Below are positions 21,950 to 33,607 of a stretch of 64,000 nt of DNA, piece after piece (position 1 is the first letter of the stretch; the number at the start of each line of letters is the position of its first letter). The notes under the pieces are model-generated. The model was not told where the DNA came from, searched no databases, and saw nothing but the letters and a program-made list of their open reading frames with translations. The stretch is from Cavia porcellus (Eukaryota; Chordata; Mammalia; Rodentia; Caviidae), in contig NW_026947484.1 in the NCBI RefSeq assembly GCF_034190915.1, positions 135,444,982-135,508,981 of the forward strand, written 5' to 3'. Both the position numbers and the translations under genes were made by a program.

Positions 21950-24590
21950 CCTACGTTGGAGGTGGCAAATTCCTGTATTTAAAATTGACAGTTATGATTT
22001 TCCTACACAAAACCCCACCCCCACCCCAACAATCCCAGGTCTGTAGTTCCATGGCTGGGCAGTAGAAGTGGTGCTTGTGCTGTCAAGGGCTGTCTTTGTT
22101 CCAGTAGCTTTGCTTTTACTGCACTATTCTGACATGCAGAAGTGAAATTTTGTTTGGTACATGTCCCAAGTTTCAAACCATCGACTTTATTTCTTCTGTT
22201 TTGTTCACAAAAGAAAAGAAGCAACTCTTTCGCATCTCCAATAGCTTTGGAAAATACATAATCTCTCCCATTAAGATTCATAATGCCATCCTTGAGATGA
22301 AACTTTTATTGTTTTTACTTCTGTGTATCTTATCATATTGGCATACAACATTTTCTGTGTCAAAGAGTTCCTGACCTTCCTCATCACTCACATCATCTTC
22401 ACTGTTGAGGGGGCTCTTCATCCACTTGCCCATCTTCAGCTCCATTTTTCTCTTCTTCCTCCTCTTCATCCTCATCATAGTCGTCTTCTTGTTCTTCTGC
22501 TCTGGCTCCTGTTCCTGCTTCTTTGTCTTCCTCAGATGATGTATCTCCAGTCCCACCAACTTGTAAGACCAGTGGAGCTTGCTGTTGGGTAGGTTGTGTG
22601 GGAAGCTACTCCAGTGACTCCCTGTGCATCCAAAACAATTGCTGTCACTTTGATTACTTGGAGGCTCATTTCCTTATACTGCTATGTGAAAGGCTGGCTA
22701 GGGTATTTCCTTCTCCCTTCAATTGGCTCTAAGCATTGCAAATAAGGCTAGCTGAGGTGCTAAGGTGCAAAGTCCAGCCATCACACAGTCCTGTTTCCTA
22801 GCATGGTGCTCTCCACATTACAGGATTGAGCTGGTGAGATGTAGAGCAATTTGCTCTGGGAATGTCAACTGGGTGTGAGCCTCAAGATAAGAAGCTATGA
22901 CTCCTCAGGCACAAGAGTTTGCATATCACAAGCCAAAAAAGTAGCCCCCCCCCAAAACAATTCCAGGGTTACCTTAATCAGGTTATGTAAATTGATCCTT
23001 CTGCATGTCTTTATCTCTGCAAATTAGAGATGCCATCCTTGCACCTGGTCAGCCAGCTCAAGTTACTCAGTAATCCCTGACATCCTGACTATCACTCATC
23101 ACTGAGTGACAACCCCCTTTCTTCACAAGAGAATAAATGTTGGGAGAGGCCTAGGATTGAGGCCTTTGTCCACATGTCCTCACAGGAAATGCACTTGGAT
23201 GCCCTTGGCTGCCCTTAACTTGGAATATGTTTTGGTGTCTTTACTTTGGCCATAGGTTGCATTGGTGGTGGTAGATTGGAATTGACCGGCTGGGATTCCA
23301 GTAATATCTCATGGGATTACAAATATAACTTTTTGGATTGTGAGGAAAGCTAGAAAGAAGATTACAATACTTGGGTGACTGAACTTGGTATTTGGGTTTC
23401 CAGTAGGTGAGGCTGTGCCTATGGTTGCTGTTGACCAGCTGCAGGTATTCGTGCTTGTGCTGGAGGAGGTGCCTCCACTGTCATAGGTATAATTTGAGTC
23501 TTACTTCCTGTAAATACAGTTTGCTGAGGCTGACTACTGGCACCAGTCTGTGGTGAAAGTCTTCCAGGAAGAGGGGCTAAAACCTGTGGTATAACAAGTG
23601 CTTGTACACCACCAGGCTACATTTGTGGTATAAGCTATTGTTGTAGAACCACTGACTGCTGAGGCTGAAAGATATGCTGGGCAGCGCTGGTTGCTCTGAT
23701 CTCCTGAAGAAGCGGGCCTGAGTGTGTTAGTATCTGTGGAACAGGAGTCACACTTGCAGGGAGGGCCAAGGTAGCAGCAGTAGCAGAGGAACTTGAGTTT
23801 GAGGCATTAATATGTTGTATCAGGTTAGAATCAGGAACAATAACTTGTGGTGCCCTGGCTTGCTGCGATGCAGGGATGAGCCTGAGGGGTCTGGGCTTGC
23901 TGAGGTGCTGTCTGCTGAGGTTGTGCTGGCTGCTGCTGGTGGTGGTGACAGTGTTGCTGCTGCTGGGGTTGACATTGTTGCTGAACTTGCAATAAAAGCT
24001 GCTGTTCTGAATGAAATCCACCTTCTGCCGTACACTGCATCAGTTTACTCTCCCATACAGTTTTTAGTTCCATCAAGACTTGTTCATCTGCTCCATCATC
24101 CAGAAAGATACCTCTCACATCATAATAACAACTTTAATCATAACCCTATATAATTTAGGCACAGTGTTCGTATTTGCCAAGTTCTCTATTTGTACACACA
24201 ACAAAAACCAGAGGTAAGCAACCCTAAGAAAGTAAAATAACCCCCCCCCCCAAAAAAAAACCCACCAAAAAACCATAAAACAAAAGCTGGAGGGTGACCC
24301 GATTGGGCGCAAGACAGGGACAAAAAATTTAACCAAAATTGATCCTGAAGGAGTAGGGGAGAGCAAAGAGAGGAAGAGGAGGAGGAAGAGCAGGAAGTGA
24401 AGCAGGAGTGTTGGGTGGGGGGCACTTCTCCACTGAGCTGGAAACCTTGAGAATTGCTTAAAATAAAACAACAACAAGAAAAACCCCAGGACCCTTCAGG
24501 TGTCCAAGGAGCGCTGCCCGCTCCCTGCCCGCATCAGGGAGGGAAGCCGGGGGTTGCTCCTGCTTCGCCACTGCAGCCACTGGGTGCAGC
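21950..24590 (-). pseudogene. GTF2A1: Processed pseudogene of GTF2A1 (TFIIA alpha/beta)
   Basis: The parent gene encodes the TFIIA alpha/beta precursor, a general transcription factor that stabilises TBP on the TATA box. Reading the - strand from about 24187: the N-terminal ANTNTVPKLYR helix segment, FLDDGADEQVLMELKTVWE, the Gln/His-rich tract (about 23900-24010), APQVIVPDSNLIQHINAS, PASVTPVPQILTHSG, FQPQQSVVLQQ, QQQAPLVLQVGGTGDTSSEE, the acidic tract, LNSEDDVSDEEGQELFDTEN and MNLNGRDYVFSKAIGDA near 22240. No introns separate segments that are on different exons in the parent, so it is a retrocopy. Stops (for example right after the N-terminal segment near 24118) and several frameshifts break it, and a solo LTR (22595-23402) splits it. 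Sequence from 24190 to 24590 looks like the parent's 5' UTR. Confidence 0.9.
22595..23402 (+). mobile_element. Solo retroviral LTR inserted in the GTF2A1 pseudogene
   Basis: An 808 bp block begins TGTGTGGGAAGC and ends GGGTTTCCA (TG...CA). It is flanked on both sides by the 6 bp direct repeat GTAGGT (22589-22594 and 23403-23408), and removing it reunites the pseudogene reading. On the + strand it has AATAAA near 23133, so + is the likely orientation. A 6 bp duplication is usual for class II (ERVK/IAP-like) elements. I recognise no specific family, and no gag or pol sequence remains. Confidence 0.85.
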
Positions 24591-24690
24591 TCCAGCCCTT
24601 AGAGCATTTTCTCAACATATGTGAGAGGCCCTGCTTTAATCCTTGGTACTGAAAGAAAAAAAGAAATCAAACAAACAAGCAAACAAACAA
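24591..24690 (+). mobile_element. ID-like (tRNA-derived) SINE with A-rich tail
   Basis: TAGAGCATTTTCTCAACATATGTGAGAGGCCCTG...TTAATCCTTGGTACTGAAAG matches the 3' part of the rodent ID SINE, followed by an A/CAAA-rich tail. Confidence 0.65.
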
Positions 24691-24699
24691 AAACCAAAG

Positions 24700-24860
24700 A
24701 CTCCACTGAAGAAGGTGGTTATTATTCAAGATCTAGAGATGACTTGAAGTATGTGGAAGGACACGTATAGCTTACATGCAAACATCATGTCATTTTTATA
24801 GGAATTTGAACTTTTGTAGGTTTTGGTATCTGCAAGGAGTTGGGAGAGTGGTTCTGGAAC
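24700..24860 (+). mobile_element. MER2-type DNA transposon fragment
   Basis: The phrases CTAGAGATGACTTGAAGTATG, TTACATGCAAACATCATGTCATTTTTATA and TAGGTTTTGGTATCTGCAAGG match the right half of MER2 (Tigger-group) as also seen at 32740-32870. Confidence 0.65.
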
Positions 24861-25534
24861 AAGTGCTGCTCTGAAACTGAGGGGCAGTTACAGTCCGGAT
24901 ATTTGAAGAACTTTACATGGGAGTAAGACAAGGCAGAGAGCCACATATAAAGTGATCAAAAAAGGCTCGAAAGAGCATTCGATGAACCAGAGAATCTAAA
25001 CAGACAACAAAGGTATGATAGTATTCTCATCCACAGAAATCAGGGAGCTATAAATTAAAACTAGTAGCCCATTGGAGTCTTGGGATCCTAACCTCAGCCA
25101 GCATGAGTGAGAAAATAACAGTCACCAGGAGAGTCCAGAACTCCAGAGAAACCAGATGCCACATGTCACACCTGGAAGAAAGTGGGGGACCTGTTCAGCA
25201 CTGAGCTGCCCACCCCATCACCAGTCCTACCGCAGCACCTTGTATGAGTGGTGCTTTGCCTGGATTCAGAGGCAAGGGTGGCTGGTTGCCTTCCTTTGGG
25301 GTTGAGTAGTCGGAGGGAACACTGCAGGCGGTGAGGGAAGAACAGAGTTTGGGAATCCAACTGCAGTGAAAATGTTGGTTACATGTACCTTATCTTCTTC
25401 CTTACCTCCTGATGTGGCAGCCATGTGTTCTGGGTGGGCTGACCCTGTCCACCTTCAGAGACAGACTCAGGTAGGCCTAAGCCATTCATCACAACCCTAT
25501 TTCACTGGCTGGAGATGGACAGAGTCAGCCTGCT
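24861..25534. other. Unique sequence, nothing recognised
   Basis: No repeat or coding signal was identified. Confidence 0.3.
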
Positions 25535-25805
25535 GAATCCACAGATTCAATCAATGACAAATGAAGATACAAAAACAAAATGAAATAAAATAAAACAAAA
25601 AACCCAACTTGAGTCTGTAGTGACCATGTGCAGATTTTTTTATTATAAGTATTCCTTAAACTATTACTATAACAACTATTTACACGGCATTTACATTGTA
25701 TTAGGTATTATCATTATATTAGGTATTATACATTTACATTGTATTAGGTATTATCCGGAGATGATCTAAAGTATGTGATTATGTGTAAGTTCTATGCCAT
25801 TTTAT
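25535..25805 (+). mobile_element. MER2-type DNA transposon fragment with internal duplication
   Basis: It opens with GAATCCACAGATTCAATCAA and contains ACTATTTACACGGCATTTACATTGTATTAGG and GGAGATGATCTAAAGTATG. The phrase ATTTACATTGTATTAGGTATTAT occurs twice (about 25689 and 25731), an internal tandem duplication. The right terminal inverted repeat is missing. Confidence 0.75.
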
Positions 25806-26552
25806 GTAAGGGGAGAGTGGGATGAAGGCTCTGTGCCAGCAGGCTGGGGGATCTGCCCTGGAGCCAGGAAGCGAAGCTCAAGGTAAGGACCAGGGCTCCT
25901 GCAGACAGAACCACAGCCATTCTCAGCCACAGTGAGAATTCGAGCTCCTCTGATGATGGGAACAGGGGAATTCATATCGGGAAAGCCAGCCTGACAAGCT
26001 TCTCCAGAAGAATCAGCATTGCACCATCTTCCTCTCCAGTTCTCCTTTTACTTGTTGACAATAATCCTCAGGGGGGCCTTCCATACCTGGCACCAACCAC
26101 ATTGACTCATGAGACCTGGGGGAGGGTTATGATGTGTGACCTCATTTAGGTACCACCTAGCTTGTTTCTCTACTTATCATCTTCAGACCTCACATGTCTT
26201 GCCTCCCTGACAAGCTATAGGTATAGATATTTCTTTACATTTCAACTAGACTAAGACCCAAATCCCGACCATAGCCCACAAGCCCTAGAGTGGTCTGACC
26301 CTTGGTCTGGCCCTGCTAAGGTCTGCCTTACCTTCCCATCACCCTTCTGAATGTCTTTGAAGCTTATTCACCTTTTTTTTCCCTTTCACTGGGTGTTTGG
26401 TGCTCACTGTGGAGATTTTACCAATGTGCTGCCTGCAATGTTCTGTGAGTGGGCACTCTCTTGTCCTTTCTACCGTTTGGCTAAATTTTAAGGTTAGAGG
26501 TGCTCCTGGGACTTTTCCATCTAAACACTTGTCTCAGTAATTAGAGTCTGGC
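25806..26552. other. Unique sequence, nothing recognised
   Basis: Moderately GC-richer sequence with no open frame of note and no recognised repeat. Confidence 0.3.
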
Positions 26553-26614
26553 TTCAGTGTGCATATGATCTGTATTTACAGATTCTAACAACTGTGGATC
26601 AAAAATATCTGAAG
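26553..26614 (+). mobile_element. MER2 copy, left part (continues at 32640)
   Basis: CAGTGTGCATATGATCTG...TTCTAACAACTGTGGATCAAAAATATCTGAAG is the left end of a MER2 element. The right part resumes at 32640-32901, after the L1. The L1 therefore landed inside a pre-existing MER2 copy. Confidence 0.75.
26601..26614 (+). repeat. Target-site duplication, left copy (L1 26615-32639)
   Basis: AAAAATATCTGAAG here matches AAAAATATTTGAAG at 32640-32653 with one mismatch. Both are MER2 sequence. Confidence 0.8.
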
Positions 26615-26619
26615 GATCC

Positions 26620-27142
26620 GTGTGCCATCCCAAGCCCAGGAGACTGTGTTAAAATCATCACTACCAGATCTCAAGGATCCGCCCAGAGCCCTGCCACACT
26701 AGGCTGCACTCCTCTGGCAGGTTTCAGGTCTACCCAAGACATGCCCAGTGACCTTCTCAAGAATCCAGAAACTCAGCTGGCAGTTGAGGTGAGTCCACAT
26801 GTGATCCTGAGCCCCAGGAGACTTATTAAGATCATTGCTCCCAGAGTGCAAGGACCCGCCCAGGTCCCATCCATACTAGACTAGGCTTGAGAGGTTTTGC
26901 AGCCTGAATAGATTATGCCCAGCAACCTTCTTCAATTATCAGAGTTGAGAGCAGGTGAAGTGAGTTCCAGGGCATTGGTCTTAGCCTGGGGACAGCTTTA
27001 GCTCGTCATCCACAGTGGTTAGGTAGCTGTCCAGCTACCTGGAACACTGAGGGTGGCACAGGAGGGCCTTAAGGCCTGACTGGACCACACTCAGCAACCT
27101 CCATTCAGTCCCAGGAGCCTAGGGCATAGGAGACGATTTCCA
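26620..27142 (+). promoter_or_regulatory. L1 5' UTR, three tandem monomers of about 172 bp
   Basis: Landmarks GAGTCCA (26791), GAGTTCCA (26962) and GATTTCCA (27135) close three diverged units 171 and 173 bp apart. Each unit contains a CCCAGGAGACT- or CCTGGGGACAGC-like phrase and a (G/A)CC(C/A)A(G/C)(T/C)(G/A)ACCTTC- or CAGCAACCTYC-like phrase. Tandem 5' monomers act as promoters in mouse L1. Here that role is inferred from position only. A chance open frame crosses the first two units. Confidence 0.7.
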
Positions 27143-27171
27143 GCATATCCAGGGGAGCCTTAGAAAAACAC

Positions 27172-28233
27172 TTGAAACACAGAAATAAAGGACATGACAA
27201 AATGAAAGACCAAAATACAATCTCAAACCTCCAGCCCATCTCAAGAAAGCCTAGAAGCCATGTATATAGAAGAAAATATATGCCATACTTAATAATAGTA
27301 ACTGAAATAAGGAAGAAACCCCAGGAGGCTTTAAAGAAATTCAAACCAGAAATAATCTCCCAGGTAAAAGAAGAAATGATAAAAGTAATGAAAGAGATGC
27401 TGAACACATCTAAAGAAGACACAGTTAAAAAATTAGAGGAACATAACAAAACAATAGAATCCCCGGATAAAGAATTTAAGAAACAAACAGAATCCATGAA
27501 GCACATTCAAAGAGATATACAGGAGGTCAAAAATTCCATCAAAAGTTGTCATAACCAACTCAACGAAAGTGAAGATTAAATTTCAGACCTTGAAGAAAAG
27601 ATTGCAGCCAGTGAACAGGAAAGGAAAGATGTTTTAAAAATAACAAGGAATCATGAAATAACAATTCAACAGCTGCAAGATGATGCAAAGAAAAACAACA
27701 TAAGATCGATAGCGATAAATGAAAAAGAAGAGGACAACATAAAGGATGTCAAGAGGATATTTAGACAAGTAAAAGCTGAAAATTTCCCAAACATGAGAAT
27801 GGAAACTGACATCAGGATCAGTGAAGCATACAGAGCTCCAAATAGCCATAACCAAAATAAAACTATACCCAGACATATAATAATCACCATCCCAGAAATC
27901 CAACATAAGAATAGAATACTAAAAGCTGTTAGAGAGAGAAGACAGATCACCTATAAAGGAAAGCCTATCGGAATCACAGCAGACTTCTCAACACAAACAA
28001 TGAAGTTAAAAAGAGCATGGAGTGAAGTACTTCAGATCCTAAAGGAAAATGATTTTCAACCTAGACTGATGTACCCTGAAAAACTGTCCTTCAAAATGGA
28101 TGGAGAAATAAGATACTTTCATGACAAAGAACAGCTGAAGAATTTCATGAACACCAAGCCAACCCTGCAAAGAATACTGAAAGACAGTCTAGATACAAAT
28201 AGGAAAAAACCACTAAGCAAGGCAGACAATTAA
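27172..28233 (+). pseudogene. L1 ORF1 (RNA-binding protein) with one nonsense codon
   Basis: ORF1p is the RNA-binding chaperone of the L1 ribonucleoprotein. The frame starts with MKHRNKG and has a Lys/Glu-rich coiled-coil region (about codons 55-180). The RRM-like and C-terminal parts include NFPNMRMETDI and ITYKGKPIGITADFS. The C-terminal ENDFQPRLMYPEKLSF lies near codon 300. A single TAA at 27577-27579 interrupts the frame. The two halves lie in the same frame and the 71 codons between them are open. Confidence 0.85.
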
Positions 28234-28252
28234 ACAGAATGGAACGATAAAG

Positions 28253-31200
28253 ATGAAACAGCACAAAGATAACATGTTAAAAATAAAACAATATATAACT
28301 GTTATAACCATTAATCTAAATGATCTCAATTCACCAGTTAAACAAAACAGACTGGCAGAATGGATCCAGAAACAATATCCAACCATATGCTGTCTGCAAG
28401 AAACCCATTTAACCCAAAAGCAAACTCACAGACTGAAAGTCAAAGGATGGAAAACAATACTTCATGCAACAGGATCCAAAAAAAGGTGGGGTAGTTATTC
28501 TGTTTGCAGACAATGTGAACTTTAAACCAGAGAATGATCAGAAGAGATAAAGAAGGTCATTACATACTAGTTAGGGGAAAACTTCAAGAGGAAGCGATAA
28601 GAATCTTAAATATATATGCCCCAAATTCCAGAGCATCCAGTTATTCAAAGCAAGTATTAATAGAAATGGAAAATCAAATTATCAATAACACAATTATAAC
28701 AGGAGACCTTAACACACCATTGACACCAAGGGACATATCAACCAGACAGAAAATCAGCAAAGAAATAACAGAACTGAATCACACTTGTGAACAAATGGAC
28801 TTGGGGTAGACATATACAGAGTGTTCTATCCAACAACATCAGATATACATTCTTCTCAGCAGCACATGAGACATTCTCTAAAATAGACCATATACTAGCT
28901 CACAGAAGACATTTTAAAAGAGGAAAAAGAATTGAAATTATCCCATGCGTGTTATCAGATCATAGTGTCATGAAACTAGAAATTAATGATAAAAGAAACT
29001 GTAAAACCCCACACACATGGAAATTGAATAAAACACTCTTGAGCACTCAGTGGGTCACAGAGGAAATTAAAGAAGAAATTAAACAATACCTACAAGCAAA
29101 TGAAAATACACATATGACTTAACGGAATCGGTGGGATGCAATGAAAACAGTCCTCAGAGGAAAATTTATTGCACTGAGTTCCCACATCAGGAAAACAGAA
29201 TGAATACAAATAAACAACCTGTTGCCACACCTCAGACATCTAGGATAAAAGAGCAAGTCAAACCCAAAGCCAAAAGAAGGGAGGAAATTATAAAAAATAG
29301 AGCAGAAATTAATACAATAAAGACTAAGAAAACAATCCAAAAAATCAATGAATCAAAGAGTTCTTTCTTTGAAACAATGAATAAAATTGATAAGCCCCTA
29401 GCCAACCTCATTTAAAAAAGGAAAGAAACAGCTCAAATTCATGCAATAAGGAATGAAAAAGGCAAAATCACTACAGACTCTGTGGAAATCCAGAAGATTA
29501 TCAACACCTAATTCAAAACCCTGTACTCTCATAGGTTCAATAGCACAGAAGAAATGGACAGATTCCTAGAAACATATTAACTGCCAAAGCTGTGTCAAGA
29601 AGTAAAACTGCTGAATAACCCAGTTTCTATTAATGAAATTGAAAATGTAATTAAGTCCATACCTACAAATAAGAGCCCAGGCCTAGATGGATTCACTGCG
29701 GAATTCTACAAGAAATACGAAGAAGATTTAATGCTGACACTCCTCAAACTCTTCAATGAAGCAATTCTTTCTAAGTCATTCCTGGAAGCAAGTATTACTC
29801 TAGTACCAAAACCTGAGAAAGACTCAACTAAAAAAGAGAACTACAGGCCAATCTCCCTAATGGACACAGATGCAAAAATCCTCAATAAAATATTGGCCAA
29901 CAAGATGCAGCAAATCATCAAGAAGATTATACATCACGACAAAGTGGGATTCATCCCAGGTATGCAGGGATGGTTCAACATATGCAAGTCAATAAATGTA
30001 ATCCACCATATCAATAAAGACAAAAGTAAAAATCACATGATAATCTTTATAGATGCAAGAAAAGCTTTTGATAAGGTCCAACACTCATTCATGCTAAGAA
30101 CATTACAGAAAATTGGAATAGATGGTCTTTACCTCAATATGATAAAGGCCATCTATGACAAACCAACAGCCAGTATCATAATAAATGGCCAAAAACTGAA
30201 GGCCTTTACCTTAAAATCAGGCACAAGACAAAGATGTCCCTTATCACCACTCCTTTTTAACATAATACTGGAAATACTAGCAAGAGCAATAAGAAAAGAG
30301 AGAGAAATAAAAGAGGTAAAGATAGGAAAAGAAGAAGTTAAATTATCATTATTTGTGGATCACATGATACTCTACATAGAAGACTCCCAAAACTCCATTG
30401 AAAACCTCCTAGACATAATAAATAAATTCAGCAACGCAGCTGGATACAAAATCAATACTCAAAAAAATCAACAGCATTTCTAAACACTCACAACCAATCA
30501 CTGAGAGAGAAATGAAAGAAACCACACCCTTCACACTAACATCCAAAAAAATGAAATACTTAGGAATTAACCTCACAAAAGAAATAAAAGATCTATACAG
30601 AGAATATTATAATACCCTGAAAATGAAATTGAAGAGGATCTCAGAAAATGGAAAGACATCCCTTGCTCATGGATAGGAAGAATAAATAGTGTAAAAATGG
30701 CCATTCTCCCAAAACTGTTACACAGATTCAATGCAATCCCAATGAAAATACCATCAATATATGTCATAGATCTAGAGAAATCAATCCTAAAATTCTTCTG
30801 GGCCCAGAAGAGACCTAGAATAGCAAAGGCAATTCTAAGCAGCCAAGGCAAGGCAGGAGCCATCACAATCCCTGACTTGAAGTTATACTACAAACAAGTG
30901 TAATAAAATCAACATGGTACTGTAATATAAACAGATCTGAAGATCAATGGAATAGATTAGAACATACAGCCACAACTACCAACACACTCAATAACCTTAC
31001 CTTTGATAAAGGGCCCAAACATGTTCACTGGAAGAAGGACAGTCTCTTTAATAAATAGTGCTGGAAAAACTGGCTCTCCACATGCCGAAAACTAGAACTA
31101 GACCCATGCCTATCACCATATACTAAACTAAAATCTAAATGGATCAGAGATCTGAATATTAAAAAAGAAACACTAAATCTGTTGGAAGACAAATTAGGTA

Positions 31201-32074
31201 AAAATCTTGAAGACATAGGGGTAGGTAGAATATTCGTGAACAGGAGTCAAACCGCATGGAAAATACTTCCCAGAATTAATAGCTGGGTTCACGTCTTATT
31301 AAAAAGTTTCTGCACGTCAAAAGAAGTCTCCAGCATAGTGAAAAGTAAACCCACAAACTGGGAAAAAAATCTTAGTGAACTGTCCCTCAGACAAAGGACT
31401 TCTGTCTAAAACACATAAAGAATTTTAAAAAATCAGACCCTCCAAATTCAAAGACCAATCCAAAAATGGGCATCTGAGGTGAATATGCAGTTCTCAGATG
31501 AAGAAATACAAATGGCAAATAAATACATGGAAAAATGTTCATCATCATTACTCATTAGAGAAATGCAAATTAAAACCACACTGAGATTCCATCTCACTCC
31601 TGAAAGAATGGCCAGGATAAAAAAAAAACTACCAATAACAAATGTTGAAGAGGCTGTGTGGAAAAGGGACCTCATAGGCACTGTTGGTGGGAGTGTAGAC
31701 TGGTGCAGTCATTGTGGAGGTTAGTCTGGAGATTCCTCAAAAAGCTGGGATTGGAATTCCCATTTGTTCTAGCTATTCCACTTCTAGGCATGTTCCCAGA
31801 AGAACTGAAAACCTCATACCACAGTGATATATGTGCACCGATGTTTATATCAGCACAATTTGTAATAGCCAGATCTTGGAAACAACCTAAGTGTTCATCA
31901 ACTGAGGAATGGATAAAAAAGCTGTGGTATTTTTATACAATGGAATACTACTCAGCTATAAAGAATGATCACATTGAGATATTTATAAATGAATGGACAC
32001 AACTTGAGACCATATTCATAAGCGAAATAAGTCAAACTCACACTTATAAATACCGTATAGTCTCCCTTGTGTAA
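28253..32074 (+). pseudogene. L1 ORF2 (endonuclease and reverse transcriptase), broken
   Basis: ORF2p nicks DNA and reverse-transcribes L1 RNA. The N-terminal endonuclease is seen as NSPVKQNRLAEWIQ and CLQETHL (28330-28420), continuing as HTCEQMDLG and in another frame to about 29120. A 250-codon open stretch at 29731-30483 carries RT motifs: [30 protein letters not shown] and [17 protein letters not shown]. The catalytic FADD box is altered to FVDH (around 30353), so the enzyme could not work. Further frameshifts follow through the Cys-rich C-terminal region to about 32074. Confidence 0.9.
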
Positions 32075-32639
32075 GACATGGTAGGTGTACGTAAGAGTTT
32101 ATAGTAATCATTTCCCATTTCATTGCCCTGAAGCATTATAATGTCCGCTTTCATTAGTTGGAATGGGTTTATCCTAGTTTGTTTGATTTTATTATCTGTG
32201 ATAATATCAACAGATGTTTTAAAGAAAAGAAGACATTAGTATAGCCATAGTTGGTTTAGTATCATGTGACTCTGAAGTCCTACTATGCTTTTGTTTTTCT
32301 GTTGCCTTTGGTTCTATCCTGTTATATCTTACTGGATATTATTATGTGTGATAGTATAAACAAATTTTCTATGGAAAATGAGATGATATAGTAGCCATTG
32401 TTCATTGTTTGCTATTTGGTTCTGAAAGACTGTAATGCTTTCATTCTCTTGAATGGTTTTATATGGTTTTTTATGCTTGATACTATCGGGTATAAAACTG
32501 TACTCAACTATTTCCAAGAAAGGGACATTATTATAGTTACTGTTAATAATGGTTTGTCTTGTGGCAAAATGCTGTGTTACTTGCATTGTTCTGATCTGCT
32601 TTTTTATGTCCTCTTTTGTCTTAATCTCTTTAAAATAAA
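32075..32639 (+). repeat. L1 3' UTR with diverged repeats of about 146 bp
   Basis: Three units are marked by ATAGCCATAGTTGG (about 32241), GTAGCCATTGTTC (about 32390) and ATAGTTACTGTTAATAATGG (about 32533). They are followed by TTTAAAATAAAA. The same unit, in more copies, makes the 3' UTR of the HAL1-like elements. Confidence 0.75.
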
Positions 32640-32901
32640 AAAAATATTTGAAGAAAAGATTGAGTCTGTGCTACACATACACAGATTTTCTTCCCTCATC
32701 ATTAGTTTTGAAACAATACTGTACAATAAGTATTTATACTGTGTTGGGCATTATAAGGACTGGGGAGATTATTGAAAGTGTAATTGTATAGTTGTATGCA
32801 AATAGTACGCCAGTTTATGTAAGGAACTTGAGTATCTGAAGATTTTGGTATCCACAAGGGTCCTGGGACCAATCCCCCATGGGTACTCAAAGATGACTGT
32901 T
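32640..32901 (+). mobile_element. MER2 copy, right part
   Basis: Sequence continues the element begun at 26553. It includes TATGCAAATAGTACGCCAGTTTATGTAAGGAACTTGAG and GGTCCTGGGACCAATCCCCCATGGG, and ends GATGACTG, close to the MER2 terminal inverted repeat. Its first bases (32640-32653) are the right copy of the L1 target-site duplication. Confidence 0.85.
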
Positions 32902-33054
32902 TATAAAGATGTGTGGATTGTTTGATTATTGTTCATTTCCCTAATTAGACAAAAGTTCCATGAAGCTAGGAGCTATTCTTTTGTCCATGACTATATTCTG
33001 ATGATGAATAGCCTTTTGCATAGCAAGCATACAAAAAATTTTGTGGAATACATT

Positions 33055-33070
33055 AAAAAAATATGAACCT
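33055..33070 (+). repeat. Target-site duplication, left copy (insert 33071-33607)
   Basis: AAAAAAATATGAACCT is repeated exactly at 33608-33623. Confidence 0.8.
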
Positions 33071-33607
33071 ATCCAGTAAGTCACACAAGTCATTTGGGGC
33101 CCAGGAAGAGAATCCAGATAGTGCTTCCCACGAGCCTACTGGCATGTAGGACCGGAGGGCACCGTCTGGCTCAGAGGACAGGCTGAGTTGATAGCCACTG
33201 AGGTACAAAAAGCAACTGAATTCTTGTATTGTTTGGTTGACTTTGCAGGCCTGGGAACAGTGGTCTGAGTATTTATGGGAAGATAATACTATGCACTATA
33301 GGAAATATTGAGGATTTCCTTTTATCTTGTTTTTGGAGCCCAACACTGTTCTCACTGTTTTGTTTTGTTCTGATTTATTGTCTTGATTTATTCAGTGTTC
33401 TTTTCTGATGGGTTTTATCCCACTCTCTTTTGTTTGAATTTGCTATGTCTGATGGATTGGACAACTAGTGTGAAGATAACAAGATATACTATGGTAGCCA
33501 TTGTTGGTTTCCTAATGTCCTGCTTCAAAGTTCTGCACCAGTTTCACTGCGTTGTTTTTATTGGTTTTATTCTGTTTCGTTTTGTTGGGTTTTATTATCT
33601 TTAAAAT
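33071..33607 (+). mobile_element. Chimeric retro-insertion: unknown 5' part plus L1 3' UTR
   Basis: The 537 bp insert is bounded by an exact 16 bp duplication. From about 33265 it is the repeat-bearing L1 3' UTR (TTTATCTTGTTTTTGGAGCCC, GATGGATTGGACAACTAG, GGTAGCCATTGTTGG) ending TTTAAAATAAA. The first 195 bp or so match nothing else in this window. They could be a second template captured by switching during reverse transcription, or an unfamiliar part of an L1 3' UTR. Confidence 0.7.

Larger units (their letters stand above)
26615..32639 (+). mobile_element. Full-length L1, inactive
   Basis: This 6.0 kb element has a 5' UTR of three monomers, ORF1, ORF2, a repeat-bearing 3' UTR and an A-rich end. 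It is flanked by a 14 bp duplication (one mismatch) and sits inside a MER2 element. ORF1 is open except for one in-frame stop. ORF2 has several frameshifts and stops and a damaged reverse transcriptase motif. It is old enough to be dead but young enough to show all of its parts, so it is the best reference for the derivative elements in this window. Confidence 0.9.

Noticed and set aside
23635..24118. A Gln-rich transcription factor gene
   Set aside because: It is the broken GTF2A1 retrocopy: no introns, with stops and frameshifts.
29731..30483. A host reverse transcriptase gene
   Set aside because: It is the RT part of a full-length but dead L1 with clear flanking duplications.
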